Shown: in pieces, positions 1-10,638 of the stretch
Numbering within the stretch: position 1 is the stretch's first letter
Layout of the letters: each line of letters begins with the position of its first letter
NCBI GenBank assembly: GCA_947561395.2
Contig: OX387187.1
Coordinates: 1,432,976 to 1,496,975, forward strand
Reading direction: 5' to 3'
From: Buxus sempervirens
Taxonomy: Eukaryota; Streptophyta; Magnoliopsida; Buxales; Buxaceae
Length of the DNA: 64,000 bases
Notes under the pieces: model-generated
What the model was told of the DNA's origin: nothing
What the model saw: only the letters and a program-made list of their open reading frames with translations
The model's database searches: none
Position numbers and translations under genes: made by a program

Positions 1-612
1 GTTTTTGGAACCCTAAATCGTTGTGTGTGAGGAAGAGAAACTTCTCTCCTTCCTTTCTTTCTTTGGGCCATCAATCCTTCCATTATTCCTTGTTCAAAGC
101 CTTGGAGTTCCGGGTTGGGGAGACTGATCGTGGGAGTTCTTACGGATACCAGGCGAGTTCGTTTGGGTGATCGTGTGAGAAGATCTTTAGAGTTCTGAGG
201 TGTTGTTGTGGAGCAAATCTGAGGAGTTCCTCAGATGCTTTCAAGTCTGTGAGTTGCAGAGTCTAGCATAGGGATGTTAAGTTGTTTGAACTACAGGTTG
301 TAAATCTTCTTTTCATATTGGATCTTTTAGGTGGCTCCTGCATAGCCCAAAGGGTTTTTCTCTAGTGAGAGTTCTCATAGAGTTTTCCCTTCGTCACCAA
401 ATTGCTTGTCTGTTTATTTTTTCACATGCTTTATTTGTTTTGCAATTTGGGTGGCTTACTACTTAGTATTTATTTTCTGGAATAGTTTTGAGGATTTGTT
501 CATGCCTATTAATTGAGGACTTGTCTTTAATTAATAGAATATTTTTTATTCCGCTGTGCTGAACCTATTCACCCCCCTCTAGGTGTATTTAGAGTCAAAA
601 CCCTGTTTTTCA
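1..612 (+). mobile_element. Right end of a Ty1/copia LTR (3' LTR or solo LTR)
   Basis: The stretch ends with the pyrimidine-rich run and TTTTTCA terminus common at the 3' end of plant copia LTRs, around 572-612. No primer-binding site follows 612, so this is a 3' LTR or solo LTR, not a 5' LTR. The left end lies outside the window, so no target duplication can be checked. The direct repeat expected after it would be ATAAA (613-617). The lineage cannot be set without pol. Confidence 0.6.
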
Positions 613-1665
613 ATAAAGGGGCTTAGAGCCCATGGTAATCCCAAAAGGCAGTGAAGCCTAGGGATTTAAAGGGAAGTAAACAAGGGGTTCATCCGATATG
701 GTTTTTTGCTTTAGGCAAGAGTGCCTTTATGAGATTGGTTTTACAAAACTGTTTTATTGATTTAACATTGGGTTGTATTGAGTCTAGTGGGCATAGAGGT
801 GGATATGGATCCATGGTCAATCTAGATAGTGTATTAGTGTTGGCTTGTCGAGTTAACACCCCAGGCCACATTCGCATTTCCACCGTGTGGGATCGGTGAG
901 GCTTTCTTGTGGGATAGAGGGCTGCGGCAACCCATTTCCGTCATGTGGGATCGGCGAGGTCTCCTTGTGTGTGTGTAGGTGTGTGAGTACTATGATTACT
1001 GTTGACTGGGTTGTTTCATGCCAGCCCATGCGTGGGTGCTCCACTCCGGGCAATGACCGTGCGCAGCTTCGACCTTCGAGTAGTGAGGTTGCAAACCGGC
1101 TAAGGGTGGTTATCTCGATTTATAGACACGCTAATCCACGAGTCCTGCACAGACATTTATTCCTGATATTGTATTGTCATACTTGAACTGTTTTGTTGCA
1201 CGATTTTGATAGAGTTTGATTGTATGATATGTTAGCATGTTATTTGATTATCTAAAAAGTTGTATAAAATGTTCTTATCATGTATTGTGCTGCTTACTGG
1301 GACGTTAGTCTCACGCGTGTTTTGTTTTATCGGCTTTGTTTTCAGATCGCGGTGAGGACGATTTATTGGGGGTAGATATTTTTGCAGGCTATCCCGAGTA
1401 CTGAGAGGAAGACTTCTTTGTGGAGTAGAGTCATTTGATTGTAGATTTTTGAGACTTTGTTTGGATATTGTGAGTAATAGTTGTGTATAATATTAGTCCA
1501 ATGTGGAATGGTGATCGGTATTAGTTGATCTGTTAGTCATGTATTGGCATCTAATCTTGATCATTTCATGTTTTCCTTTACTCTAATTTTGATGCTGTGA
1601 ATTTTAGTTAACACATAGGATACAAGTTACGGTGGTTCTACGTAACCCGGATTCGGGGCGTTACA
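613..1665 (+). mobile_element. 3' part of a Tekay-type gypsy LTR, inserted in the host element's 5' LTR
   Basis: It ends at 1665 with GGGGCGTTACA, the terminus shared by the other Tekay-type LTRs here. Just right of it, AGGCG (1666-1670) continues the host LTR; the uninterrupted counterpart is at 43046-43050 in the host's 3' LTR. Parts around 775-830 resemble the 10639-13003 solo LTR read in reverse. The short reading frames in it are not believable genes. The left end is outside the window. Confidence 0.7.
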
Positions 1666-1989
1666 AGGCGCCTTGCCTGTGTTTTTTTTTTTTTAAATTC
1701 TGAAACTCGAGAGTTAACAAATTTGGTAAACCGAGCGCCCAGGAGAATGCTTGAGCGCGATCCCGAGCGGCTGAAATTGGGAAGATTGATTTTGCATGAG
1801 CGGCGAGCGCCCAACGCCACTCGAGCGCTCCTGACAGTAAATTGATTTTTCTGAAATTTGTCTAGTTTTTAATTATAAAATTGTTTTTATTGAATTTTAA
1901 CTTATGTACCAATAAGATTAGAGTGTTTAGAGATTGTTTGCGTTGGCCGTTGATTAAATCGAATTTTTATAAAGAGTTTGGGTATGTTC

Positions 1990-4651
1990 TGTAAAACCTC
2001 GAATTTTCCCAAATATTAAAATAAAATAATAATTAATATTCTTGAGGATTATTATGGATTGAAATAATTTATTATTGTAGAGAATATCGTTATTAGTGGA
2101 GATTAGGAGTTTGGCGCAGATCGGAGCGTCTGATCGCGAGTTATCGCGGTAAGATTAATATTTTAAAGCTAATGTATTTTGATTGGGCGATGTGCGTTGA
2201 GTTTGCTGTGCGTGAGTTGCGTGGGATAGAAGGTATATAATAAGTGAAATAACCTAATAGAATACTCTTGTATTCGTATCCCTCAGCCGCAAGAGAGAAC
2301 CCACGACTGAGAGCGATCAAGGGAAGAAGAAAAAGAAGAAGAAGGAGAGAGGGAGAACCAAGTTGTTCCTTGTTCTAAGGCCTGTCTTGCAACCGTGAAG
2401 AGGTGTGAGTGTTGTTGTTTAGAGAAGGAAGAGGAGGACGCACGATCATAGGTAGGGAGCACTATTTTATCGAGCGTTTTGTGTTCTCGTACATGTTTAA
2501 TCTCTATTGCATGTTTTAGTGTTGTATATACATGTATTTAGCTTGATATCAATCTTATAATTATGTTAGAATCATCTTGAACATGAGAAATCGGATTTTT
2601 AAACATTGTATGTTCGTTTTTGGGAGACTGCCGAGCTTACTATGCTCAGCGATCCTCGACGCTCCCAGGCACTCGTTGAAAAATTGAGACCGCACGAGAC
2701 CGCTACCTGGCTTATCGTCAGCGACCGATTTTGAACTACCGCTGACCCCAGACCGCCCAGGTGATCTTGAGCGCTCTAATCAGAAAATGCAGTTTTTCGT
2801 ATATTAAATCCCTGATTCAATTCTGAGCTATTTTTAATCAATTATAATAAATAATTAAGAAGTTTTAAGACCAAAATAAGTTATCAAATACTCTGTTTTG
2901 GTAGAAAAATAAATAGGGAATTATTTTAGGTAATTAGTTGCCTAACTTGATCTTAAACAAGAACTTCTAAGTTTAATGCAGATAATCTCTATAAATTTGA
3001 GTAATTAATTAAGAGACATTGAATTATATATTAGTAACCAAATTTCTACAAATAGGGACTTTATATCCGAAACTCAACCCAGTCGAACTACCTTAAAGAC
3101 ATTGGAGAAAGAACCCTATTTACCTTTAGGCCTCATTAGTTAATTAAATTGGTCTACTCTAAGTTTCTCTACAAAAATAACACACTTTATTATATTATGT
3201 CCCCACCCCTAAATTTCACCTGAACTACTTTATAAATAGCAAGAATCATATTATCCCTAAACGTAAGTAAATAGCAAATATCTTATTACCCCTAAACTTC
3301 ACCTCTAAATTACTTTATAACTTTACATAACCTCGAGGATACTTCAATTGACCCCACCACTACCTCTAATCATTCGAGTCATCTGATACTTTAATTATCC
3401 CATAATTAGACCTAATTATTGTGACTACAGACTAATGAACTAATTGTTGAATAAGGTTTGAATTATAAACTGATTGGGTTCAAGTTGTTATGAATACTCA
3501 AAATATAATTGGACTGTGGACTGGATGCCATGATGGCTATAAGATATTCGTACTATCTGCGGATGAGATTTGATACCTCCTGTGGGAGAGATGAGACCTC
3601 CTGTTGGGGGAGATGTGATCCTGATTGGATTGCATCCCACAGGGGAGATGTGTGACCACCTGCGGGTGAGATGAGACCTCCTGTTGGGGGAGATATGATC
3701 CTGATTGGATTGCCTCCCACAGGGGAGATATGTGACCACCTGCGGATGAGATGAGACCTCCTATTGGGGGAGATGTAATTCGGTTTGGATTGCATCCCAC
3801 AGGGGAGATATGTGACCACCTGCGGGTGAGATGAGACCTCTTGTGGGGGAGATGTAATCGCGATGTGATTGCATCCCACAAGGGAGATATATGTGATTAC
3901 CACCTGCGGGTGAGATGTGACCACCTGCGGATGAGATGTGATGACTTCTGCAGGAGAGACCTCATGTAGGGTGGATGCGATTACTATGTGATTGCATCCT
4001 ACATGGGAGAATGTTGATATCAGATTGTGAGATTCACTATTAATTATGAAAGACATGATTTACATTTAAATACACTCTCTTTAACTCAAGCAATGAATAA
4101 ATGTTGGTTTTATATGATGATTATTTGTTCTTAATATCGATCGTGACTACTCGATTATTTTATCGTGCATGAATGATTAGTTTTATATATAAACTATTTC
4201 TAGCATGCATGTGTGACCTATTGAGATAGTTGTATCTCACCCTACTTCTTTATCTTATTTTTCAGTTGTTTCACGTAAGAGCGTCCTTGGGGTTGACACG
4301 AGGGGGAGTTGCAGATTACTGAGCTGAGGATTTTTCTTATTTCGTTTAGATTTTTATTTTAAAGGTTGATATAGATGTATCTTGATGGATATTTTATGAT
4401 TTAATTAAATATGAGAGAAAGTGTGCTAGAAAACCCATTTACCAGATTTATGAATTTATATTGATGAGTTAGTTTGATGGTTATAGTTAGCCATGCATAT
4501 TGATGAAATTAATGTTTTAATTCTCCGCACTCTGATAATAAATGGAATTAGTTGAATTTAAATGTCTGGTAATTAGTAGCTTTGGGCCCAGTATCACTTC
4601 AGATTCCAGTTTGGTGCTTGTTTTGCATAGACCCGGGTTCGGGGCGTTACA
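1990..4651 (+). mobile_element. Solo LTR, Tekay-type gypsy (2662 bp)
   Basis: It starts TGTAAAACC, ends GGGGCGTTACA, and is flanked by the 5-bp duplication TGTTC (1985-1989 and 4652-4656). The same site without the insertion is at about 43355-43359 in the host's 3' LTR, with one base changed. No internal region remains, so it arose by LTR-LTR recombination. It contains a TATA-like AGGTATATAATAAG near 2231, a GC-rich cassette at 2635-2775 and an 80-bp minisatellite at 3551-4010. The minus-strand reading frames over the minisatellite are artefacts of the repeat. Confidence 0.93.
3551..4010. repeat. 80-bp minisatellite in the 1990-4651 solo LTR
   Basis: The marker ATGAGACCTC recurs at 3591, 3671, 3751 and 3831, exactly 80 bp apart. 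Each unit contains GGGGGAGATGT, ATTGCATCCCACAGGGGAGA and GACCACCTGCGG. About four good units are followed by degenerate, re-shuffled copies to about 4010. It is a tandem duplication inside one LTR copy, not a CRISPR array and not coding. Confidence 0.9.
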
Positions 4652-6619
4652 TGTTCTACTGAAATAGTTATTATTTGAGTTTATCATTTCAAACTCTTTT
4701 CTTTTTAACTTTATTTGATTTTATTGGTTTGTACACTTTTATTTCACCTACCTAAAGCTGTTTTCAGTATTGCTATGGTAGAATTATTATTATTTTCCTC
4801 TGTGTACCTCGGAGTAGTTATTCTCACTCATGTAGCTTGAGTTTGAGACTTGGATTTCCTCCATGTATCTTGGAGTTGTCTTGTGGATTATTAATGTTGT
4901 TTTTGGTATCTAAAATGATTGTTTCTAGTTTACCACTGTTTAGTGGGCTTAGCTCTTACATGGATCTATAGAGTAGCTAGTAAGTGAAATGTTATGAGAG
5001 TTCGGATTATGTGTCATAGGCATTCCATCATCTTGAGGATGGTACCGTTCCTAGATTGGTCGGTTGCTACGTTACCCACTCCTGTATTAGTTGGGCCATA
5101 CATGCTAACTCACTTCGGTATCGGTTGAGTTTTTTTGTTGGGTGTCGAATAGTCTAACCGGTAGCGGCTGGTCCACCTGTAAATCGGTTAGGTAGCATAT
5201 TGGCAGAGCCTGTCGTTTCTCTGTTCTATATTTCATGAGTCCTACGAGACTTATCGTGAATGCTTGTTTTTGAGATTTAATTGCTGGATTAATATGATTA
5301 TTCGCTTGCATATTTAGAACTGTGTAAATGTTTCTTTTCTACATGGCTACTTGCTGAGATTTTATTATCTCACATCATTTTATCGGATTTATTTTCAGAT
5401 TATCTTGGTGAGGATGTTGCAGAACTTGATTCGCAAGGGGACTATTCTGATTACAGAGAAGAAGATTACTTTACTGTGTAGGATTAGGGATATTAATTAT
5501 TTTGATGTTCATTTGAGTAGGAGGTTTATAGTAGTTGATCATGGTGTGCACACCCAATTTCGGTCGCACGACGAGGCGCACGCAAAACGAAGCGTGCCTC
5601 GGGATTTGTTTGGAGTCGCCACTGCCTGATGTGGTGCAGGCAGACACCTGGGTGCCTAAGTTCTTCTACCAAGGCTTGGTCTGCGGCTTGAGATTCTAAG
5701 CAGGTTCTCGGTTACGGTCTGGGGAAGTCCGTAGACACCCCAGTCCACCCCGTCAAGTGACGGATCCCATAAGTTTCCTTGGTTTGAGTCAACTCAGTTG
5801 GTCTCTCACTCACCCGATTCCTAATCCAGCATTCAATTTTGGTTTAAGTCTGGAGGGACCGCCAAAGTGGTGTGGGTCCCTTTACTTGATTTTATCGTTT
5901 TTATTAAAGTGATGTGAGTTTGATTGGGCGGGCCCCATTGGAAGGCCTGTGGATCCCTTGGTGGGCTTGGTTAAGCCCACGTATCCCCTGGTGGGCCTCA
6001 GTCTAGCCTTAGGAAGGCCCTTTGGGCTTTGGTTCAATGAATCAATTTTATTTAAATTTCAAGTTGGAGATTAAATTTGATTTCCATGCAAAAAGTGAGT
6101 CTGGATTGCTTCGTGGGCCCTTGAATGGGCCACACAGCGGTTTGCCAAGTGAATTTGATCATCTTGTTTGATTATGCCAATAATGGGCCAGATTTTGGGC
6201 TTGGGGCCCTTTACCTGGGCTTGGGCTTGAAAGCCCAAGACTTCTTGAGTTAGGGTTTTGGAAACCCTAAAATTGGTTCGATTTAATGGGCTTTAACGGG
6301 CTCGATCGGCCCTGCCGGCAGTCTCGGCCAAACCACACCTAGATCTAAACATGCATGCTTCCCAAGTGGGCTTTGGTGGGCCTCCAATGGTGTGGCCCAC
6401 TCAACTAGGTTGATTTTATCTTTATTTAACAAAATTAGTTTGTCGGGCTTGGTGGGCCCCGTTGGAAGGCCCACCGGGAATCAAGTTGGACTGGGTCAGT
6501 CCATGGCCCATCTTGGGTTTCCGGGTGACCCGGAAACCCTACTGGTTCGCTCGGATTGATCAAACAAACCAAAGAAATCACACAAGATCAGAAAATGGCA
6601 AAAAATGCAGTCTGGCAGT

Positions 6620-6722
6620 GTAGCCGGCCTGAGATGCCGGTTACTCACAGGGTTATGTGTATCCGGCATCTTTAGCCGGCTACACAGGGGTTTCTGTTGA
6701 TCCGGCCTGAGTTGCCGGATCA
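6620..6722 (-). repeat. Downstream palindrome cluster of Tat LTR copy A
   Basis: Three consecutive short inverted repeats, each CCGGC...GCCGG with flanking bases that also pair: 6621-6643, 6659-6683 and 6698-6722. Loops are 5-9 nt. The CCGG word is the same as in the promoter-proximal cluster of this LTR at 8060-8292. Confidence 0.8.
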
Positions 6723-8026
6723 ACCTACAGAAGCTGTTTTTTGGATTTTTGCATTGGGCATTGGTTCCTGGGTCTTCTAGGGTGTTTCAGCATTTTTGTG
6801 GGCCCCTGTGTGGGCCCACAGTGGTACAGATGAAGCCAATTGGCTCCTCTAGAAGGGGTTTTCTACACTAAAGGGCATATAGGGGGACCAAGAGCATATC
6901 CTTCCTTTCCAAGACAGACACAAAGAATGAAGAGGGATCTGCGTATCCCTTGCCTTAGTTCCTTTGCCCCCAACAGAAACAAACATGCATGTACATGAGA
7001 TGATACCAAACCAAAAAGCACACTTCCAGGCTACGATTGTACTAACTAAGCAATGGACAACTAAGAGCCAAAATCCGATTTCCCGCACGTAAATTCATGC
7101 TAGATGGTGATATATACACATACCTAGACATGTTCCTAGTAAGCAGAGAATGAGCATGCAAGTAAGACCTGTTCTAGGCCAAGCAAATGTGACTTTAAGA
7201 GGTCGAAAACAGCGGCTGGAGTGGCATAAAAATCATAATAAATTATGAGGAAACAGCAAGAGAAGGTTTTTTCACATGATCCTCGAAGCAATAGCACGCA
7301 TACTTAACATGGTGACGAGTTCATGCAAGCTTAAAAGAACAACTAAGCTATATAAATCTAGCATTCACCACATGCCACTTTTATCATGATCTCAATACCT
7401 AACCTAAAAGACTTTAAGAAGGGAAGAGAAGGGGGGTTATGTAGGGGTACAAAGGATAGCACAAATGAGAGGGAACATGCTCCCTCCAGAAATCATCAAG
7501 GCTTTACCAAATAGGGCTTAAGAAACCCATAAAGTGTGTGCAAGCATCACTCATGCTCTTATGGGATTTCATATGAGGCCTCACTTACCTTTGGAGACTT
7601 CCATGGAATATAAATGAAGGGAAAAGGAGGTGAGAACTGAATATGGTGGGCAGATTTATGCTAGGGAGCCATCAAACACTCTAAATACTTAAAAACAACC
7701 TCATTTTCATATATGTGTAATGAAATCCCACAAGAAGTCATACCTTGGGGTTTTGGAACCCTGGGATGGTGTGTACACCTCTTGGCAGCAAGGCCAGTGG
7801 CTGGAACCTCCTCCTTCAAGCCCAAACAGCAAGTTCCCTCCTTCTTCCTTAGGTGAAGATGGGAAAGGATGGATCAAGAAGGGGTAGAAGTGTATAGAGA
7901 TGGTGTTTGGGGGGCTTGGAAGGTAATGAGGGGTTGAATGGGAGGTTTTCGGAGCAAGGACGAAGGGGAAGGAAGAGGTGGAATCGGCCAAAAAGAAGCC
8001 AACCCCGGAAATCAGGCTGCTGTTTC

Positions 8027-8037
8027 CTTTTTATAGG
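8027..8037 (-). promoter_or_regulatory. TATA box of Tat LTR copy A
   Basis: On the minus strand the sequence reads CCTATAAAAAG. The other Tat LTRs have equivalent TATA boxes at the same relative place (19963-19973, 24060-24070, 35078-35087), which supports it as the LTR promoter. Transcription would run toward lower coordinates. Confidence 0.65.
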
Positions 8038-8059
8038 CAACTTAATGTATTGGCAACTC

Positions 8060-8292
8060 AAGCCGGATACACTAAGTGCTCTTCATATCCGGCTTTCATG
8101 GCCGGTTACACAGAGACTTCTTTGTATCCGGTCTTCAATGTCGGATACAAAACATAATCATTCAGAAAATTAATGCCGCCGCGAATTTGTCGGGCGATCG
8201 GCGAGAATCTCGCACGAAAATATTTTTGTATCCGGTATTGAAGTCCGGATATACACAAGGGTATGTGTATCCGGTATCTTTAACCGGATACA
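8060..8292 (-). promoter_or_regulatory. Promoter-proximal palindrome cassette of Tat LTR copy A
   Basis: At least four hairpin-capable units built on TATCCGG...CCGGATA: about 8085-8109, 8123-8148, 8227-8254 and 8266-8292, plus a half-unit near 8060. In sense orientation the cluster lies just upstream of the TATA box at 8037-8027. What binds it, if anything, cannot be told from sequence. Confidence 0.7.
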
Positions 8293-9099
8293 AATAAAAA
8301 AATACGGATTTGCCCCTCGACTTGACCGATTCGACCGATTTGACACTTTTGGATATATACGGATTGCCCCCTGTGAATTTTGGATATTTAAGATTTAGTC
8401 CCTGAGATATTTTGCTGCGTTGGCTGCCACGTGGGCAGTTGCTGCGCCACGTGTGCAGTTTCCGGCTTTGCTACGCGGAAATTTCGACAGCTCATATCTC
8501 CTTCCTCCAAACTCCGATTTGAGCAAACTTAGTTGCGTTGGACTCGTATCGGAGCCCCCTATCCAATGATGTAAGGCTAAGCACTTGGCACGGGGTTCGA
8601 GGAAAAGTCAACTTTCGGCTCATCCTCAAGTTTGACCGGCCCACAGAACCCTCATCCGGACTCCGATTCCTGCAAACTCAGTTGCGTTGGACTCGTGTCG
8701 GGATTCTTTATCCATTTAGATAAAGCAAGGTGGCCAATTATCACTTGATCAAAAGGTCAAATTTTCATCCCTTATGGTTGACTTTCTATTTAGGGTTTGC
8801 ATTTCCGGCTCTTTCGGGAGCGCAAAAATGAGGTGCTTACACATGGGTTATTTTAGAGTACTGTAGTTAAACCCATACTAGACAATTTTATTTGATGGTT
8901 ACTGTTGATTGGTGGTTATGATTGGATACTTTGATTTATGTAATTCACGCTTTAATTTAGATTTCATATTTTCCTTCCGCACTCTGATTATGAATAAAGT
9001 TCAATTCTAAATATTGTTTGGTTTAGCATACTTTTGGACCACTGTTATTTTAACACTTCGGGTTTGGATACGAGATCCAAATTCGGGGTGTTGCAGAGG

Positions 9100-9110
9100 T
9101 GGTATCAGAG
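9100..9110 (+). other. Primer-binding site of the host Tekay element
   Basis: TGGTATCAGAG starts five bases after the LTR end at 9095. It matches the standard plant initiator-methionine tRNA PBS over 11 bases. It fixes the element's orientation and the 5' LTR boundary. Confidence 0.85.
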
Positions 9111-9244
9111 AATATAGGATCCCAACCCTAGGTAGAAGACCTTAGGTTGATATGGGAATGTGTGATATGCTAGATAGCACTATTAAATTATTTTCTAGGA
9201 TGAGAGATCCTTATTTTGATTATACTTCGTTTTCTTTGCAATAA

Positions 9245-10222
9245 TTGATCATTATGAATACTTGTTCTAGAGCCAGAGGTAGAGCTGCAAGTGTTCTTAG
9301 GGAGATACCGACTGTAGAGCCTGAGTTGGTAATTGCACCACAGATTGAGCCACAGATGGGCTATCCTACTAGAGATCAAGTTGAGCGGTCTATTCCACCA
9401 CCTCCACCCATTGCTACTCCAGCTCCACAGGAGGATGTCTGGAGGGGTATTGAAGCTATTGCTGGGCTAATAGAAAGAGTTGAGAGGAACAAGGGAGATG
9501 ATAGAATTCCCAGGAGAGATGAGGAAGATTCTGCTAAGGAACTAGAGAGGTTTCACAAAATGGGACCTCCATCTTTTGGGGGACAGGCAGATCCCGTTGA
9601 GGCTGAGCAATGGATGCTAAAGATCGAGTGGATCTTTGAGGGCATGGAGTGTCCAGTAGACAGGTGAGTCAGATTGGCCATATTTATGTTTGAGGGAGAG
9701 GCAGTTCACTGGTGGCGATCTATGAGGAGGAGGACTGACCAAGGATTTCAAATCACTTGGGTGAGATTCAGAGAGATCTTATATGAGTGATACTTCACTG
9801 CAGACTTTTGGCCGCCAGAAGGCGAAAGAGTTCATGTACATCGCCTAGGGAGGTCAGACCGTATTGCAGTATGAGGCCCGATTTGATGAGTTATCCCAAT
9901 TTGCGCCTCACATGGTAGTTTATGAGGTAAAGAGGATCCAACACTTTGAGCAGGGATTGAGACTTGATATTAAAGACAGGGTGTTAGTTGTGGAGTGCAC
10001 CCAGTATGCTGAGCTGGTTTGTAGAGCCGAGAGGGCAGAGCGGTTGATTTCAGAAAGGTGACTAGATTCGGGCAGAGATAGAGTTCCGTACAAGCCAACC
10101 CTACAGAGGACATTTGTTTGTACAGACAAGAGGTCCAGACTAGATGGTTAGGGTGTTAGATCAGGTCCTCCTAGATGCCAGCGGTGCTAGAGATTCCATG
10201 TCCTAAGACCTTGCGTTGCACC
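9245..10222 (+). pseudogene. Gag of the host Tekay element, N-terminal part, degenerate
   Basis: Gag would form the retrotransposon capsid. An open frame from the ATG at 9254 (an upstream in-frame ATG is at 9245) to 9667 encodes a proline-rich N-terminus and then a retrotransposon-gag region (GPPSFGGQADPVEAEQW). It ends at a premature TGA (9665-9667). Homology continues in the following sequence (GEAVHWWRSM, then FDELSQFAPHMV near 9880-9920), interrupted by further stops and a frame change. The reading reaches a cysteine-rich end at 10165-10222, where the hAT element is inserted; the rest of the zinc-knuckle region resumes at 28713. Family assignment is secure; it is not functional. Confidence 0.85.
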
Positions 10223-10638
10223 CAGTGTTTTACGTTTTGGCGTGCCGCCAAAAAATTGATTTTTTTCCTCCAACGATGCAAATTGCCAGGGATTTTCCCT
10301 TGGCGAAAAATCTCGAAATTTCGTTGAAATGCAGTGACATTTTGCTACGTTTTGACGAAATTTTTAAACCTTTTTTTAACTCTCGCATGTGTGCCAGCGC
10401 ACGCGTGCGAGAGATATAAGTCGAAATGTCGCTCAATTTGGGCGAAATTTCGCCCAAATCAAGCGATGAAGAAGGCAGAAAGGGGGAAATGACCAAGGAG
10501 CTCAAATTTTTTGCCAAATCCACCAGATTCAACCTCGTTCTAGTGTTATTCTCATCACTCTACTTGATAAAAGTGATTTGGGAGTGATTTGCTTTGATTT
10601 AGAGGAGATTGAAGTGATCTTGGCAACCTCACGTTAGG
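10223..10638 (+). repeat. hAT left terminal and subterminal region
   Basis: It starts with the terminal inverted repeat. Subterminal motifs include GCAGTGACATTTTG near 10341, with a counterpart GTGACATTTTGG near 28620 in the right end, and several CGAAATTTCG-like palindromes between 10310 and 10460. Such repeats are typical hAT transposase binding regions. No gene is seen. The remaining hAT 5' sequence, 13009-13688, is very AT-rich and also non-coding. It holds two related palindromes of the form ACACCCGATCTACA...GGGTGT at 13089-13115 and 13231-13256. Confidence 0.7.

Larger units (their letters stand above)
5545..8841 (-). mobile_element. Solo LTR, Tat-type gypsy (copy A, 3297 bp, antisense)
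   Basis: On the plus strand it reads TGTGCACACC ... GAGGTGCTTACA with target duplication CATGG (5540-5544 and 8842-8846). Sense orientation is minus, inferred from the PPT next to the related LTR at 24747. In sense order it holds: two copies of a 149-bp U3 unit (anchors 8681 and 8532), palindrome cassette 8292-8060, TATA box at 8037-8027, a possible splice donor near 7745, a second palindrome cluster 6722-6620, and a conserved terminal block at about 5600-5760. Confidence 0.92.
1666..9095 (+). repeat. 5' LTR of the host Tekay element, in three visible pieces
   Basis: Pieces 1666-1989, 4657-5544 and 8847-9095 are one LTR split by solo LTRs at 1990-4651 and 5545-8841. Pieces 1666-1989 and 4657-4743 align almost base for base with 43046-43437 of the 3' LTR, where the 1990-4651 insertion is absent. 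The LTR ends at 9095 in TTGCA instead of the family TTACA, followed by the PBS. A GC-rich cassette lies at about 1735-1835. The left part is beyond the window. Confidence 0.8.

Noticed and set aside
3488..4056. Overlapping minus-strand frames of 83-167 residues with repeated SHPQVVT/SPLWDAI peptides
   Set aside because: They are products of the 80-bp minisatellite inside a solo LTR; there is no homology or start context.
9100..9110. tRNA-like sequences at 9100, 44688 and 60881
   Set aside because: They match only the 3' end of tRNAs and lie next to LTR ends, so they are primer-binding sites, not tRNA genes.
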